From assembly GCA_031213475.1 (NCBI GenBank), contig JARUPZ010000034.1, positions 930,001 through 994,000 of the forward strand: a stretch of 64,000 nt of DNA. Reading direction: 5' to 3'. The notes beneath the pieces are model-generated. The model made no database searches. It worked only from the letters and a program-made list of their open reading frames with translations, and was not told where the DNA came from. A program made the translations under genes and the position numbers. The stretch comes from Nereocystis luetkeana. Lineage: Eukaryota; Sar; Phaeophyceae; Laminariales; Laminariaceae. Positions 46,226-56,139 of this stretch are shown one piece after another; the stretch's first letter is position 1, and each line of letters starts with the position of its first letter.

Positions 46226-46865
46226 GTGAGGCCACCACCGCGGGGAGAAACGAAACGAAACGCCTTTTATTAATCTGGACGCCCGTAAAGTTCAAAGAAT
46301 TTTCGTGCCGGCTGCGTATGCAATACTGACATACAGACAGGCGTGTCTGGTACGTCTGGTACGCGCCTACCTATATATAAGTCTCGTTTTTTAGTTCAAG
46401 CTTTCCATTTTTTTTGTATGTCAATAACATGTGCTGGAGTTTAATTTACACCAGGTAAGCGAAACCCTACGTAGTAATATATTGTGGTACTGACTCCTGT
46501 CATGATGTGTGTTACATTTTGTTTTTGCGAGAACCGCCTACGAGTACTACGTACCCCGCATCTATTTTCGAGCTCCCTGGCTCCACTCTGTCTCGGAATA
46601 TAAGGAACGTTTGTACATTAATATCGAGTGAAAACGGTTGTTATGGTTCGGGACAGATTGGTCCAGCAGCATCGGTTTTGGAGAGAAATGCGTACTGGTT
46701 TACCGTCAATAAGAGCGTCGAGTTGGCCCAGGGAGAGGTGCAATCGTTTTTCGGCGCTCGATTCTTTCCCCAGAACTCAGGGGAGGCTAGGGTTAATCCC
46801 AACACCGAACAACAACATTAACTTTAAGGTGGCCGAGGAAAGATCGGATCGAGAGTCTTCTTTAA

Positions 46866-47062
46866 AATATATCGTACCCGGTACGACTTATAGCAAGCAC
46901 CCTTACCGTTGTTGGCATATATCGTACCTGGTACGACTTATAGCAAGCACCCTTGCGGTTGTTGAAGTATGTCGTACCTGGTACGACTTATAGCAAGCAC
47001 CCTTGCGGTTGTTGAAATATGTCGTACCTGGTACGACTTATAGCAAGCACCCTTGCGGTTGT
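46866..47062 (+). repeat. 50-bp tandem repeat, four units
   Basis: Each unit has TCGTACCTGGTACGACTTAT and AGCAAGCACCCTTGCGGTTG. The first unit reads TACCCGGTA instead of TACCTGGTA. A diverged fifth unit lies near 47570. Confidence 0.9.
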
Positions 47063-47164
47063 TAAGGGAAGACGAGCAGCTAGGTTCGCCATTGGGTAGA
47101 AGGGTATAATTTTTCAGGGATATTCTCATGCTCTGTATATGCCAATACCGGGTCGTAACAACCT

Positions 47165-47460
47165 GCACACTCTGGTGCTTCCAGAAATATTTCGGGTTCG
47201 AACCTCACTTCGAACGTTTCTTTTACAGAAACGCTTGCGCGTGCACCCCTAGAAAAACACATCTCCCCGGTTCCCCAGGCAATGAAACGAAGCGGGTAGG
47301 TCAGCGTACGGACGCATACGGTCCCGACGCCCCAAAGATGCCGCCGTTCAGAGGGAGGGAGAGTGTTATAAGGAGTTTACCTTGGGCTGGGTAATCGATC
47401 GATCTTTTACCCCTGTAGCTCAGTAGGTAACTAACACCTTCACACTACCCGAAGGGGAAC
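47165..47460. repeat. tRNA-like SINE fragments
   Basis: A B-box-like GGGTTCGAACCTC at 47190 and an A-box-like TAGCTCAGTAGGTAAC at 47413, the latter preceded by GGCTGGGTAATCGATC. Relatives lie inverted at 56760-56830 and 56985-57085. Confidence 0.5.
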
Positions 47461-47617
47461 CATGCATATTGTGATGATATGCACTCTCTTGCTTTTTTAT
47501 GGTCACAGGAGTCATATCACGGTATGATACCGTGAGCACACACGGCAGCTAGAGCCTCCCGAAAATACATCGTGGCTGGTACGACTTATATTATCGTAAA
47601 GCACCCTTGCTGTTGCT

Positions 47618-47715
47618 TCACCCCTTTTAGGACCGCAGTTCCCGTTTTGGGGACAAATCAGTCTAATACCAAGCAGTTTGTCCCCAAATCGGGACTGCGG
47701 TCCTAAAAGGGTTAG
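47618..47715 (+). mobile_element. MITE-2 hairpin copy
   Basis: CCCTTTTAGGACCGCAGTTC and its complement CTGCGGTCCTAAAAGGG, with GTTTGTCCCCAAATCGGGAC in the right arm. Confidence 0.8.
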
Positions 47716-47894
47716 TAGAAGACGAGCGCTGAAAATCGATCGCATCCCTGTTCAAACTCCTCAGGGATTGCACCCACACTCGTTTTGGACGAACCACTTG
47801 GATTTAGTATGGGAACAGTTTCTTCCACGTATATAGGTCAACCCGCTTGACACGGGCAGACTGAAGACTACCATGGTACTTTTCAGTCTTGAGT

Positions 47895-48135
47895 TTGAAC
47901 CTTTTAGAGATGGTCGAGTTTGACCCTTCGAGGGCGAAAAACTGCAGCCCCGTTTTGGAGGGGAAATCCCTCGATTTCTAATTATTACGGGGGACCATAG
48001 TTAATAGGACCTACCTGGTATGGTATACATGAAAATGTATATATTTTACCATTTTTTTCTGACAATATTCGGTCCTATTAAGTATGGCCCCCGGTAATAG
48101 TGTGACCCGAAAACGGAACCGCGGTTTTGAAACAC
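47895..48135 (+). mobile_element. MITE-2 remnant interrupted by MITE-1 copy 11
   Basis: CTGCAGCCCCGTTTTGGAGG at the left and CGAAAACGGAACCGCGGTTT at the right are the arms; MITE-1 occupies 47985-48097 with TA on both sides. MITE-1 here is 113 bp because CCTGGTA is inserted after GGACCTA (48012-48020). Confidence 0.75.
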
Positions 48136-48296
48136 ACACACCCTTCGTAAAGTGCGACCCTCGCTGATACCGGTTCTATGGAGTAGCTTGAATTGTCACG
48201 AATCACTCCCACCGTCATCATAATCGCCTGGACATCTGTACCCCCCCCCCCCCCCCCTCCCCCTCCCCGCCTAAACATTATATATTATACATAGGT

Positions 48297-48845
48297 TGAG
48301 TTGGCGTCGGTTGGCAACGACACCGTACAACATGCCGCTCACTGCGCGAGCTAGACATCCAGGGTACCGTTTTTCGTTCTTGTTTTTTTTATTTTTGGCG
48401 GTCGATCACAGCTGGCGATCGAGTTACTGTAGATCATTTGTGCGTGGCGTAGAAGCTTTGCTCCGCACAAGGGGAAATATCGTATCGCGTAGTGCTTATG
48501 GTATGGCACCCACGAGGCAGTTACATAGTACCCCTATCGTTGTCTCCGGAAGTGGCCACACCAGAAATTTAATCAATTAATTGAGCTGTCATCCATGTAC
48601 AAGGGAAAAAAAAAAATACGCCTCTAAAGCGGTTATTGGTAGGATGCAGCCCACCCTTCATGCGCGACTCGGACACCTCACGGCGCTTTGCACTTGGTGC
48701 AAGCAATGTCTACCCTGGTCGGTAAAAACCCGACGTGCTCCGTCCCGGCATTGTAGAGATGAGAGGGTTTATGGCCATACAACTACGGCCATGCATGAGA
48801 TGAATACACACACACACACAATACCCCCCCCCCCCCCCCCCCCGC
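48297..48845 (+). repeat. SINE-like element, longest copy, C tail
   Basis: It starts GTTGAGTTGGCGTCGGTTGG and passes GCACCCACGAGGCAGTTACA and CACGGCGCTTTGCACTTGGT to CTACGGCCATGCATGAGATG, a CA run and 23 C with one G. No protein frame. No clear Pol III boxes were found, so SINE is inferred from copy structure: a common 3' end, variable 5' truncation and a simple tail. The tail abuts ROCO exon 14. Confidence 0.65.
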
Positions 48846-48886
48846 CCCGCTCCGCCTCCTACTTATTTTGGCCTCCTTATGTATAG

Positions 48887-49402
48887 GTGAAGGTGATGTT
48901 CATCGGGCACTCAGAGTCGAGAAAGTCGCACGTCATTGACGGTCTGTCGAGGGTGCCGTTGCTGGAAACCGCCGAGGATGGAATCAACAGCCCTAACGCC
49001 ACCCCTGGAGGAGCTGGAAACCCTCTCAGCGTGTCACTGACCCCGTCTCTCAACGACCACAACGACCACGCGAGCCATCGAGAGGACCTTTCCAGAGGTT
49101 CTTCTGCCCCGCTCCCCCACCCTACCCCTTCCCGCTCAGGAGAAGAGGCGGGGGTGGGCCGGGGGTCGGGGGGGAGTGGAGGAGGGGGGGTGGGGGAGAC
49201 GGCGCGGGACTTCCATTTGACCCCGCTTGCTTCCGGGGCTCCAGAAGCATCCCACATCTTGTCATCGTCGTCGTCGTCTCCTCCAGGGCCGCAGCAAGCT
49301 GAGGGTTGGGGTTTCCGTGATCTCGGGGGAGGCTTTAGTGTTGACAGGGGACTGAGGGCGAGGGCTGCGGCGGGCGAGGCGGCCGCTTGTAGAGGAAGAG
49401 AG
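48887..49402 (+). CDS. LRR-ROCO exon 14, Roc P-loop plus low-complexity insertion
   Basis: After TATGTATAG the exon reads VKVMFIGHSESRKSHVIDGL: the first Roc strand and P-loop. The consensus is GxxxxGK[ST]; here the second glycine is Arg (GHSESRKS), which should harm nucleotide binding. About 140 residues of Ser/Gly/Pro-rich sequence follow, where Roc normally has switch I, ending ACRGRE at an AGAG|GTGATA donor. The donor choice gives 172 whole codons (phase 0). Confidence 0.75.
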
Positions 49403-49479
49403 GTGATAATGGGGTGTTTTTTTGTCGGGGATGGACGGAAGCGAAGAGGGGTGACATGGAGGGGAGGGGTATGGGGGAG

Positions 49480-49600
49480 GGAGGGGGGGCGGGGGGGGTG
49501 CTTGATGTCATGCATGGCCGTAGTCGTAGGACCATAGACCCCGGGGGTGGGGTGGGGTGGGGGGGGGGGGGGTGGAGGAGGGGTAAGGATACTCCCAAGT
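49480..49600 (-). repeat. SINE 3' fragment with G/C tail
   Basis: CATGCATGGCCGTAGTCGTA and GACCATAGACCC between G runs, minus orientation. It lies in the intron after exon 14. Confidence 0.6.
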
Positions 49601-49639
49601 CCCAAGTCCGGACGGTGTAAACGCCACGCGGTGGGATGA

Positions 49640-49905
49640 GGTTTTTTACATCTCGGGTAGATCATCGATTCCCACTTGATCTAGATCCTTCGAGACAGAT
49701 ATATCTATGTAATGATCTGTATGATCTAGCTCATGGTGCCGGGTGGGACCCCGTATGGTCTGAATGATCTAGCACATGCTTCCTGGGTTAGATCTGTACT
49801 GTAGGCAGCTCCTGCACAACCTCTCGCAACGGCAGGCGAGGGACTATCTGTACATTATCTACAGCAGATAGATCAGATAGATCATGATCTATGTGTCGGT
49901 AATGT
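49640..49905 (+). mobile_element. MITE-4 copy
   Basis: CTCGGGTAGATCATCGATTC, GATCTAGCTCATGGTGCCGG, CACATGCTTCCTGGGTTAG and CTCTCGCAACGGCAGGCGAG follow the family order. Confidence 0.7.
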
Positions 49906-50349
49906 GGATTGCCTATAGTCGTTTGTATCAGAGGACCGAAGGAAGGAGAGCGGAGTCTCGATGATCCCACCTCTCGAAGCCGCTCATCCGTCATAACGCC
50001 TGCAAAGGTGTATCCGATTCTTCTAAAACGTGCAACCGTCATTGCCGGTACAATCCGAAGGACTACCGTCTTGGTCGCGTTGTTTTTGTCATTGTCCTGG
50101 GGCGGACGGACGGGGGGGAGAGGGTATGAGGGAGGGGGTGGGGGGGCCCTCCGCCCCCGCCCCCAGCCCTGCCTACGCCCCCCCCTCCGTCCCCCCCCGC
50201 CCTCCAGTCGTTGTTCTATGACACCCCCTCCCTTCCCCGCATCTAAGCATCCGGTGTGCTGTTTTACCGCAGATTGCGTATCGCATCCGAAAACGTCCAC
50301 ACTAAAGCACGAAATATTCCCACCAAGTCACGCCCCCCCCCCATTCCTG

Positions 50350-50440
50350 CCTCCCTATTTCGTTGTACCCCTGTCCAGAGCAGGCGTTGATGTCCGTTCC
50401 CGAGCCACCCGCAGAAACGGCCGTGGATGTAGGTACCCCC
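50350..50440 (+). pseudogene. Decayed copy of the exon 15 acceptor region
   Basis: A stretch with GTCCGTTCCCGAGCCACC, a CGCAG acceptor and AAACGGCCGTGGATGTAGG mirrors the live intron end and exon 15 start (GTCCGTCCCCGACTCGCC, TGCAG, AGATGGCCATGGATATATCC) about 240 bp downstream. The copied frame stops after a few codons. It is a local duplication of intron end plus exon start. Confidence 0.6.
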
Positions 50441-50514
50441 TTTCCCGCCTCCCTCCCTATATCCTGGTACCCATCTCAAGGCGGGGGTATTTTGTCTATT
50501 GTGACCCCCCCCCC

Positions 50515-50577
50515 CGTCTCGAAAGGGATGCGTGGTCAATGGCCAAATACGAAGACGATAAATAAATGAGCACCCCC
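50515..50577 (+). mobile_element. LINE 3' terminus with C tail
   Basis: GTCTCGAAAGGGATGCGTGG, GGTCAATGGCCAAATACG and AATGAGCACCCCCCC; about 90 bp upstream of the exon 15 acceptor. Confidence 0.65.
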
Positions 50578-50665
50578 CCGTGCCGCCCCCAACCTCCTTC
50601 CTGTCCCCACCCCACTCTTATGTCCGAAATAGGCGTTTCTGTCCGTCCCCGACTCGCCTGCAGAG

Positions 50666-50886
50666 ATGGCCATGGATATATCCACCGTTACCTGTCCCGC
50701 GCAGACCCCCATCCTCCGGGGGAGGAAGCATTTGGCGGAGGGGGAAGGGGACGAGGGGGGGAGCGGGTATAGCTCGACTCAGGTGCTGTCGGGTTGGGGA
50801 GAGGATGACGCGAACATCACGCTCAAGCTGTGGGACTTTGGAGGGACCGAGGATTTCCACGCCGTGCATGGCTTGTTTTTTTCGAT
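50666..50886 (+). CDS. LRR-ROCO exon 15, Roc switch regions
   Basis: The acceptor is CTGCAG (50663) or the following CAGAG (50665); phase 0 from exon 14 favours 50666. The frame includes MAMDISTVTCPAQTPILRGR, a Gly/Glu loop, then NITLKLWDFGGTEDFHAVHG and LFFSM. WDFGG is the Roc DxxG motif (consensus DFGGQExFHxxH; here Gln is Thr). It ends at AT|GTGGGT. Confidence 0.8.
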
Positions 50887-51199
50887 GTGGGTTTTGTCCG
50901 ATTTTCTGTTTTGTCTGCGTTGTGTGCTTGTGTCTGTGTCTGTGCGTGTTTTCCTGTGACAATGCTGCTTGGCCTGATAACCCATTTGACCCCTGTGCAC
51001 GCATCCTGTTCCTCAATCAGACAAGACAATTCCAACGTTTGGGGGCGCTCACTACGTGGTTGTTTCCCATATATTACATAGGAACGTTTACTTCTCTCAT
51101 CCCCCTTTTCCTGTTTTGCCGTCTGTGGCCACCATCTACCTCACCACCTATCTCCTAGGATAGAGATCGTATTATCGCTACTATTTAGTGTACCAACAC

Positions 51200-51635
51200 T
51201 TCTCCATGCGCATTGGTCGATTTTCTGAGGGGAGAGGGGAGAGGGGAGAGGGGAGAATGTAGGCGACACCACGTCAGAAAGTGTTTTATTGAGCGAATCG
51301 AGTTGCTATTGTAAACTCTACTGTCATCGCTAGTTCGACAAAGCTGTCTCAGTCCGACGGAGTAAGGATTCGATTGCTTCAGCGCACAGGTATCTGGCAT
51401 ACCCCTCCCCTCCCTCCCTCCCTCCCTCCCTCCCTCCCTCCCCCCCCCCCCCCTCCCTCCCTCCCCCCCTCGCTCCTTCCCTCCGTCCCTCCCCCCCTCC
51501 GCCCCCCCCTCTCCCTCACTCCCTCCGTCCCTCCCTCCCCCCCCCCTCGCTCACTCCCTCCGTCCCTCCCTCCGTCCCTCCCTCCCCCCCTCCCTCCCTC
51601 TCTCCCTCCCCCTCTCCCTCCCTCCCTCTTCCAAT
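51200..51635. repeat. GGGGAGA repeat and CTCC polypyrimidine tract
   Basis: A short GGGGAGAG run at 51230-51257, then about 235 bp of CCCTCC/CCCTCCGT on the plus strand directly before ROCO exon 16. Confidence 0.85.
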
Positions 51636-51645
51636 TCTAACCCAG

Positions 51646-51741
51646 GCGCGCACTGTACACTGTTGTGTTTGACCTCCGACATGTGGAGGAGGAAGAGATT
51701 GACACGCGAGTGCAGTTCTGGGTGGACTGTGTTCAAACCAG
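51646..51741 (+). CDS. LRR-ROCO exon 16, Roc core strand
   Basis: After a 240-bp CTCC tract and CTAACCCAG the exon encodes RALYTVVFDLRHVEEEEIDT then RVQFWVDCVQTR, matching the RALYLLVFD...W...I strand-helix of Roc domains. Joined to exon 15 it reads FFSMRALYTVVFD without a gap. Donor is AG|GTGCTT. Confidence 0.85.
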
Positions 51742-51759
51742 GTGCTTCAGACGTGATGG

Positions 51760-52075
51760 TGGGGCTGGTTGGAGGCGTTTACGTTTGTGCGGGGGAATGG
51801 GTGGGATGGTGATGTTGGCGGCGTTTGGAGGGGGGGGGGGGGGGGGGAAGGGGGGCTGGTTGTGTTTTAGCGTGGGGGTGAGGTGGTGGTGGTAGTGCCG
51901 GGAGTGTTGACGTTTGGTGGGGGAGGCGTGGTGGTGCTGGTGTTTTGTCGGTGGGGTGTGTGGTGAAGGTGGTGGTGGTGTATGATGGGTTGGTGGTGTT
52001 AGGGCCAGTGGTTGGCGGATGTTTTGTGGTGGTGGTGTTGGTGGTGGTGGTGGTGTTAATGGTGGTGTATCAAGT
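51760..52075. repeat. GGTGGTG-rich intronic sequence
   Basis: Imperfect GGTGGTGGTGTT repeats and one long G run in the intron between exons 16 and 17. Frames are composition-driven. Confidence 0.7.
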
Positions 52076-52220
52076 TCAAGTTCAAGAAAAGTCAGCTTCA
52101 AGTCCAACGTCAATTTGGAGTCCAACTTGAATTTCCACGGTGGAGCCCGGGCTGATACTGCTTTTTGTTTCGGCGTCCCTTTGTCCTATGAACGCAACGA
52201 TTCAATCTCAACTATGTCAG

Positions 52221-52314
52221 AGTACCGGGGGCGTACATCCAACTCGTGGGGACGTATGTAAACGGGATGGAGCCGGCGGATGCGAAAGCGAGATGCGACA
52301 AGGTTCTCAAGCAG
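52221..52314 (+). CDS. LRR-ROCO exon 17, Roc specificity loop
   Basis: From acceptor ATGTCAG the frame reads VPGAYIQLVGTYVNGMEPAD then AKARCDKVLKQ to CAG|GTATGT. In Roc domains this strand ends in VGTHxD (the NKxD equivalent); here it is VGTYVN, so the base-specifying Asp is lost. Phases match exons 16 and 18. Confidence 0.85.
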
Positions 52315-52584
52315 GTATGTAGGCAGTGAGAGGGCGGGGGGGGGGGGGGGAGAGTTAGGCGGAAATCTCTCACAATGTACCCCCCTTCCCCCCTTTTCGA
52401 ATGCCTGCTGCTCTGGAACGCCTGCAAGCTGACCCCCCCCCCCCCCCCCCCCCGATCCCTCTTGCCTTCTTCCTTGGAACGCCTACCTTTCCTGAACCTG
52501 TGGTTTTTGTTCAGTACTACTTGTTTGTCGTTATGTATGCTGTTTGCAGGAGGGTCACGCAGTAGTGGTCGCCAAAACTACCCC

Positions 52585-52640
52585 CCCCCCTGATGGCCAT
52601 ACGACTACGGCCATGCATGATATAGAGTACCCCCACCCCT
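52585..52640 (+). repeat. SINE 3' fragment
   Basis: CCATACGACTACGGCCATGC then ATGATATAGAGTACCCCCAC, bounded by C runs. Confidence 0.6.
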
Positions 52641-52911
52641 GCCCCCTGTTATAATGCCTCGCTTGGAACGCCATTTTTGCTGACACCTTCGTTGCCCTTT
52701 CAAATCACGCTTTTCGCGCGCGATGGCAATGAGCACCGGGTACAAAAATCGACCCCTCACCCCGCCCTCCTCTCCTCCCTCCGAATGCATGTTTATTTGG
52801 AACTCCTCTTTTTTTACCGATTCGCGTGTTTTTGCTGGGACACCATTATAGTTTTTTTTTGCTGATATTTGGTATGATGGAGCCGGCGCGGTAGCATAAA
52901 CCGACCTACAA

Positions 52912-53190
52912 GTCTACCCCCTGTCTCGTCCCGTGAGCCCGTAAGGAATGGGTAGTCAATGGTCGGACACCTGCTGTAAGGCAGGCCACATATGAGTACC
53001 CCCCCCTCCCCCCCTCCTGTGCAGAACTCATTTGTTTTATCGACTGTTTTTGTTTTGTCTTCGCTGACTCGCACGGTTGCGAAAACAACTGTCAAAGTTA
53101 ACCCCCCCCCTCCCGCCTGCTCATACGACTACGGCCATGCATGAGATTGAGTGCATCTCTCCTATCGAGTACACCCCCCCCCCCCTCCCC
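52912..53190 (+). mobile_element. LINE 3' terminus followed by a SINE 3' fragment, both C-tailed
   Basis: GGAATGGGTAGTCAATGGTC and CACATATGAGTACCCCCCC (52940-53008) resemble the LINE end; GACTACGGCCATGCATGAGA and TATCGAGTACACCCCC (53120-53185) the SINE end. Both are in plus orientation within intron 17. Confidence 0.55.
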
Positions 53191-53204
53191 CCTATGATAT
53201 ACTG

Positions 53205-53700
53205 TAGGTTGGGTTGGTGTCGGTTGGCAACGACACTGTAAAACATGCCGCTCACTACTTGAGCTAGACTACCAGGATACCGGTTTTGTTTTTTGGCGGC
53301 CGCCCACTGCTGGTTGTCGAGTTAGATCATTTGTGCGAAGTAAAGCTTTACTCCGCACAAGGGAATTTATCGTATCACGTAGTGTTCAAGGTAAGTCACC
53401 CAAGAGTCAGTTACCTAGTACTCCCCTTGCTGTCTCTGGAAGCGGCTACACCGGAAATTAAATGAACTCATTGAAACTGTCATCCATTTGCAAGTCCGCC
53501 TCACAGACGGTTTTTAGTAGGATGCAGCTCACCCTTCATGCGACTCGCCGGACACCTCACGGCGCTTCGCGCTTGGTGCAAGCAATGTCTGCCTGGTCGG
53601 TGAAAACCCGACATGCTCCGTTCCGGCACTGCAGGGATGCGAGGGTCTATGGTCATACGACTACGGCCATGCATGATAATGAGTACACCCTCCCCTAACC
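53205..53700 (+). repeat. SINE-like element, full-length copy
   Basis: From GTTGGGTTGGTGTCGGTTGG through GTCCGCCTCACAGACGG and GGATGCAGCTCACCCTTCAT to CATGCATGATAATGAGTACACC. It aligns over its whole length with 48297-48845. It ends about 30 bp before exon 18. Confidence 0.7.
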
Positions 53701-53725
53701 CCTTCTACCCTCTCTCATGGGGCAG

Positions 53726-53860
53726 CTGAAGATAAACGAGGAGTGCACGCTGGAGCGCTTGCTGTCACGCGGAAGCAGTGCCGCGAGGGGTTTGAGCCAC
53801 GTCAGCAGGCGCCCCAAGATAGACGAGCTCGTGCCGGCCGTCAACTGCGATACGCTCGAG
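53726..53860 (+). CDS. LRR-ROCO exon 18, Roc-COR junction
   Basis: Acceptor CATGGGGCAG is followed by 45 codons, including LKINEECTLERLLSRGSSAA and RRPKIDELVPAVNCDTLE, to a GAG|GTCAGC donor. A plus-oriented SINE ends only about 30 bp upstream, so its C-rich tail acts as the pyrimidine tract. Phase 0 on both sides. Confidence 0.75.
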
Positions 53861-54324
53861 GTCAGCTGTTTCTTTTAGGGGTTTCGTGTGTGGTATTTTG
53901 GGAGTTTTCCATGTTTTTTGGGCAAGTTTTTGGTACTTTGCTGCTTCGGAGTGTTGGTGGTTTTGACTTCGGTGTTCTTGTTTTTGGTGCGAAGAGGTGT
54001 AGAGGTGTAGGCGTACGCCTGAAGTCAGGCTTGGTTCTGTTTGGTGTATATTTGGTTGCCTTCGCTCTGTTTGCTCCTCTCTGTTTGTCTTCTGCGCTAT
54101 TATACTATTACTGCTGTAGTCCGAACTTTATTCTTTATTATCTGATCGTGTCTTACTTTGTCTCGCATTTCATATTTCGTACGTTTTATGTTGTTCCTTG
54201 CCTACCCTATCCGATGTTATTTTTTATGATATCGGTACCTGGTATTAATGTTTCGAACTCTACCAGGGATTTGTATTTTGCTATTCCTGGTACGTGATAA
54301 CTTGTATTGTACCTCAGATTGTTA

Positions 54325-54620
54325 CCTTACCTTACCTGCCTTGCGTTGCCTTGCGTTGCCTTGCTTTGCTTTGCGTTGCCTTGCTTTGCTTTGCCTTGCT
54401 TTGCCTTGCTTCGCCTTGCTTTGCTTTGCCTTACCTCACCTTGCGTCTTGCCTTGGCTTCCCTTGGTTTTCCTTGGCTTGCCTTACCTTACCTACCCTAC
54501 TCTACCCTACCCTAATCTGCCCTACCCTACCCTACCCTACCCTACCCTATCCTATCCTAACCTACCCTACCCTACCCTAGCCCACCCTACCCTGTCCCAC
54601 CTTGCCTCACTCTATCTAAC
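54325..54620 (+). repeat. Pentamer microsatellite CCTTG to CCCTA
   Basis: Runs of TTGCC/TTGCT pentamers pass gradually into CTACC pentamers, ending shortly before exon 19. A stepwise change of unit, like the intron 1 satellite. Confidence 0.85.
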
Positions 54621-54678
54621 CTCGTATCACCTCACGCCGCACCACACCCCATGGCAATCGCCTTGTCCCCCTCTATAG

Positions 54679-54942
54679 GGCTTACCCGCTTTCCGGCAAC
54701 AAATCATCACCCTCGCCTCGGACCCAAAGCGATTCCGCACCTCTAGGCTACCGCCTGCTTGGGTGGAAACCGATCGCCTCGTCAAACGCCGTAGGGAGGA
54801 GGGTCGCAGCATCATGCGAGTCAATGAACTCGTTACGGGGTTGATAAAAGGCGACGGCAGGGATTTCAAGAAGGGGACGGGGGGCGGGGCTGGGCTGGCT
54901 GGGCAGAGCCGCGAAGATTGCCACGCTGCCGTCGTGTCCACG
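54679..54942 (+). CDS. LRR-ROCO exon 19, N-terminal COR
   Basis: After CCCTCTATAG the frame reads GLPAFRQQIITLASDPKRFR, RLPPAWVETDRLVKRRREEG, then a Gly-rich insertion and SREDCHAAVVST. The LPPAW...L pattern followed by a helical stretch is typical of the start of COR. I end at ACG|GTGATG, which joins in phase 0 to LNWLNDTSEVVYF. Confidence 0.8.
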
Positions 54943-55064
54943 GTGATGTGTATTGCATAGCACTATTTGCAAGCCTAATTTAGTGCGAATCGGGCTTAGC
55001 TTACCGGTGCAATATTTCTCAAAAATCGGTTGCTGCTGTTGACGCGTGTTAGCCTCATAGGGGT

Positions 55065-55455
55065 AGCACCTTACCAGGTATATTTTTTTGCCTTAGGGGG
55101 GTAGCACCTTATGTATTTTGCCTTATAGGGGTAGCATCTTATATATTTTGCCCAATAGGGGTAGCACCTTACAGCTTCTGCCTTATAGGGGTGGCATCTT
55201 ATATATTTTGGACTAACAGGGGTAGGACCTTATATATTTCGCCTGACAGGGGTAGCACCTTATATATTTCGGCCAACAGGGGTTGCACATTCTATATTTT
55301 GCCTGACAGGGGTAGCACCTTATATATGTTGCCTGGCAGGGGTAGCACCTTATAGCTTTTGCCTGACAGGGGTAGCACCTTATAGCTTTTGCCTGACAGG
55401 GGTAGCACCTTATAGCTTTTGCCTGACAGGGGTAGCACCTTATATCTTATGAGGT
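55065..55455 (+). repeat. 30-bp minisatellite AGGGGTAGCACCTTATA
   Basis: About 13 units with GGGGTAGCACCTTATA and TTTTGCCT. The first unit has an insertion, ACCTTACCAGGTATATTTT, at a TA that is uninterrupted in its neighbours. Confidence 0.9.
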
Positions 55456-55689
55456 TGTAATGTGCTCGTCAGATAGCCCACCCATCCACCGACTCGGAGA
55501 ATATTGTAAGCTGAGCCCGATTCGCAACATAATAGGCTTGCAATCAGCAGTACCAGTAAGCAACACAACAGCGGGGGCTAAAACAGTGGGCAGTTCCGCA
55601 GTGGAGGATCTCCCTCGGTGCATGGCTTTGTTGCAATCGTTGTTGGGAGTGTGGGTGGAGATGTTCGTTGCTGTTGGTGGTGTTGGTAC

Positions 55690-55870
55690 GGCTGCTGTCG
55701 CTGGTGTCGCTGCTGTCGCTGCTGCTGCTACCGCTGGTGTCGCTGCTGTCGCTGCTGCTGCTGCTACCGCTGGTGTCGCTGGTGTCGCTGCTGCTACTGC
55801 TACCGCTACTGTCGCTGCTGCCGTCGCTGCTGCCGCCGCTGCTGTTGCTGCTGCTGCTGCTGTGGTAGAG
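55690..55870. repeat. GCTGCTGTC triplet microsatellite
   Basis: About 180 bp of GCTGCTACCGCTGGTGTC-like units in intron 19; open Ala/Val and Ser/Asp frames are artefacts. Confidence 0.85.
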
Positions 55871-56139
55871 CTCTGGACGATTGGTTCGATAGGTTATGCT
55901 ATACAAGTAGTCTATGATTACGTTCAGAAGTATGGGTGCTAAAAGACACATTGTACCGAGACGCTCATCGATCAGACACCACCTTACGGGGTCAAAATGG
56001 AGCAGATCAAGGACCCTTCCGTTTGTGTTTTCCGGGTGGGCCCTATAGGTGGCGGTTAGCACATCCAGCACAACAAATAGGATCTACGTAGATGAATTAA
56101 ATGATGATCTAGATGATGATGTACACTAGATCACGATCT

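Noticed and set aside
48877-49665. Minus-strand frame of 262 codons
   Set aside because: It is antisense to ROCO exon 14, composed of Pro-rich shadow sequence and poly-G/C runs.
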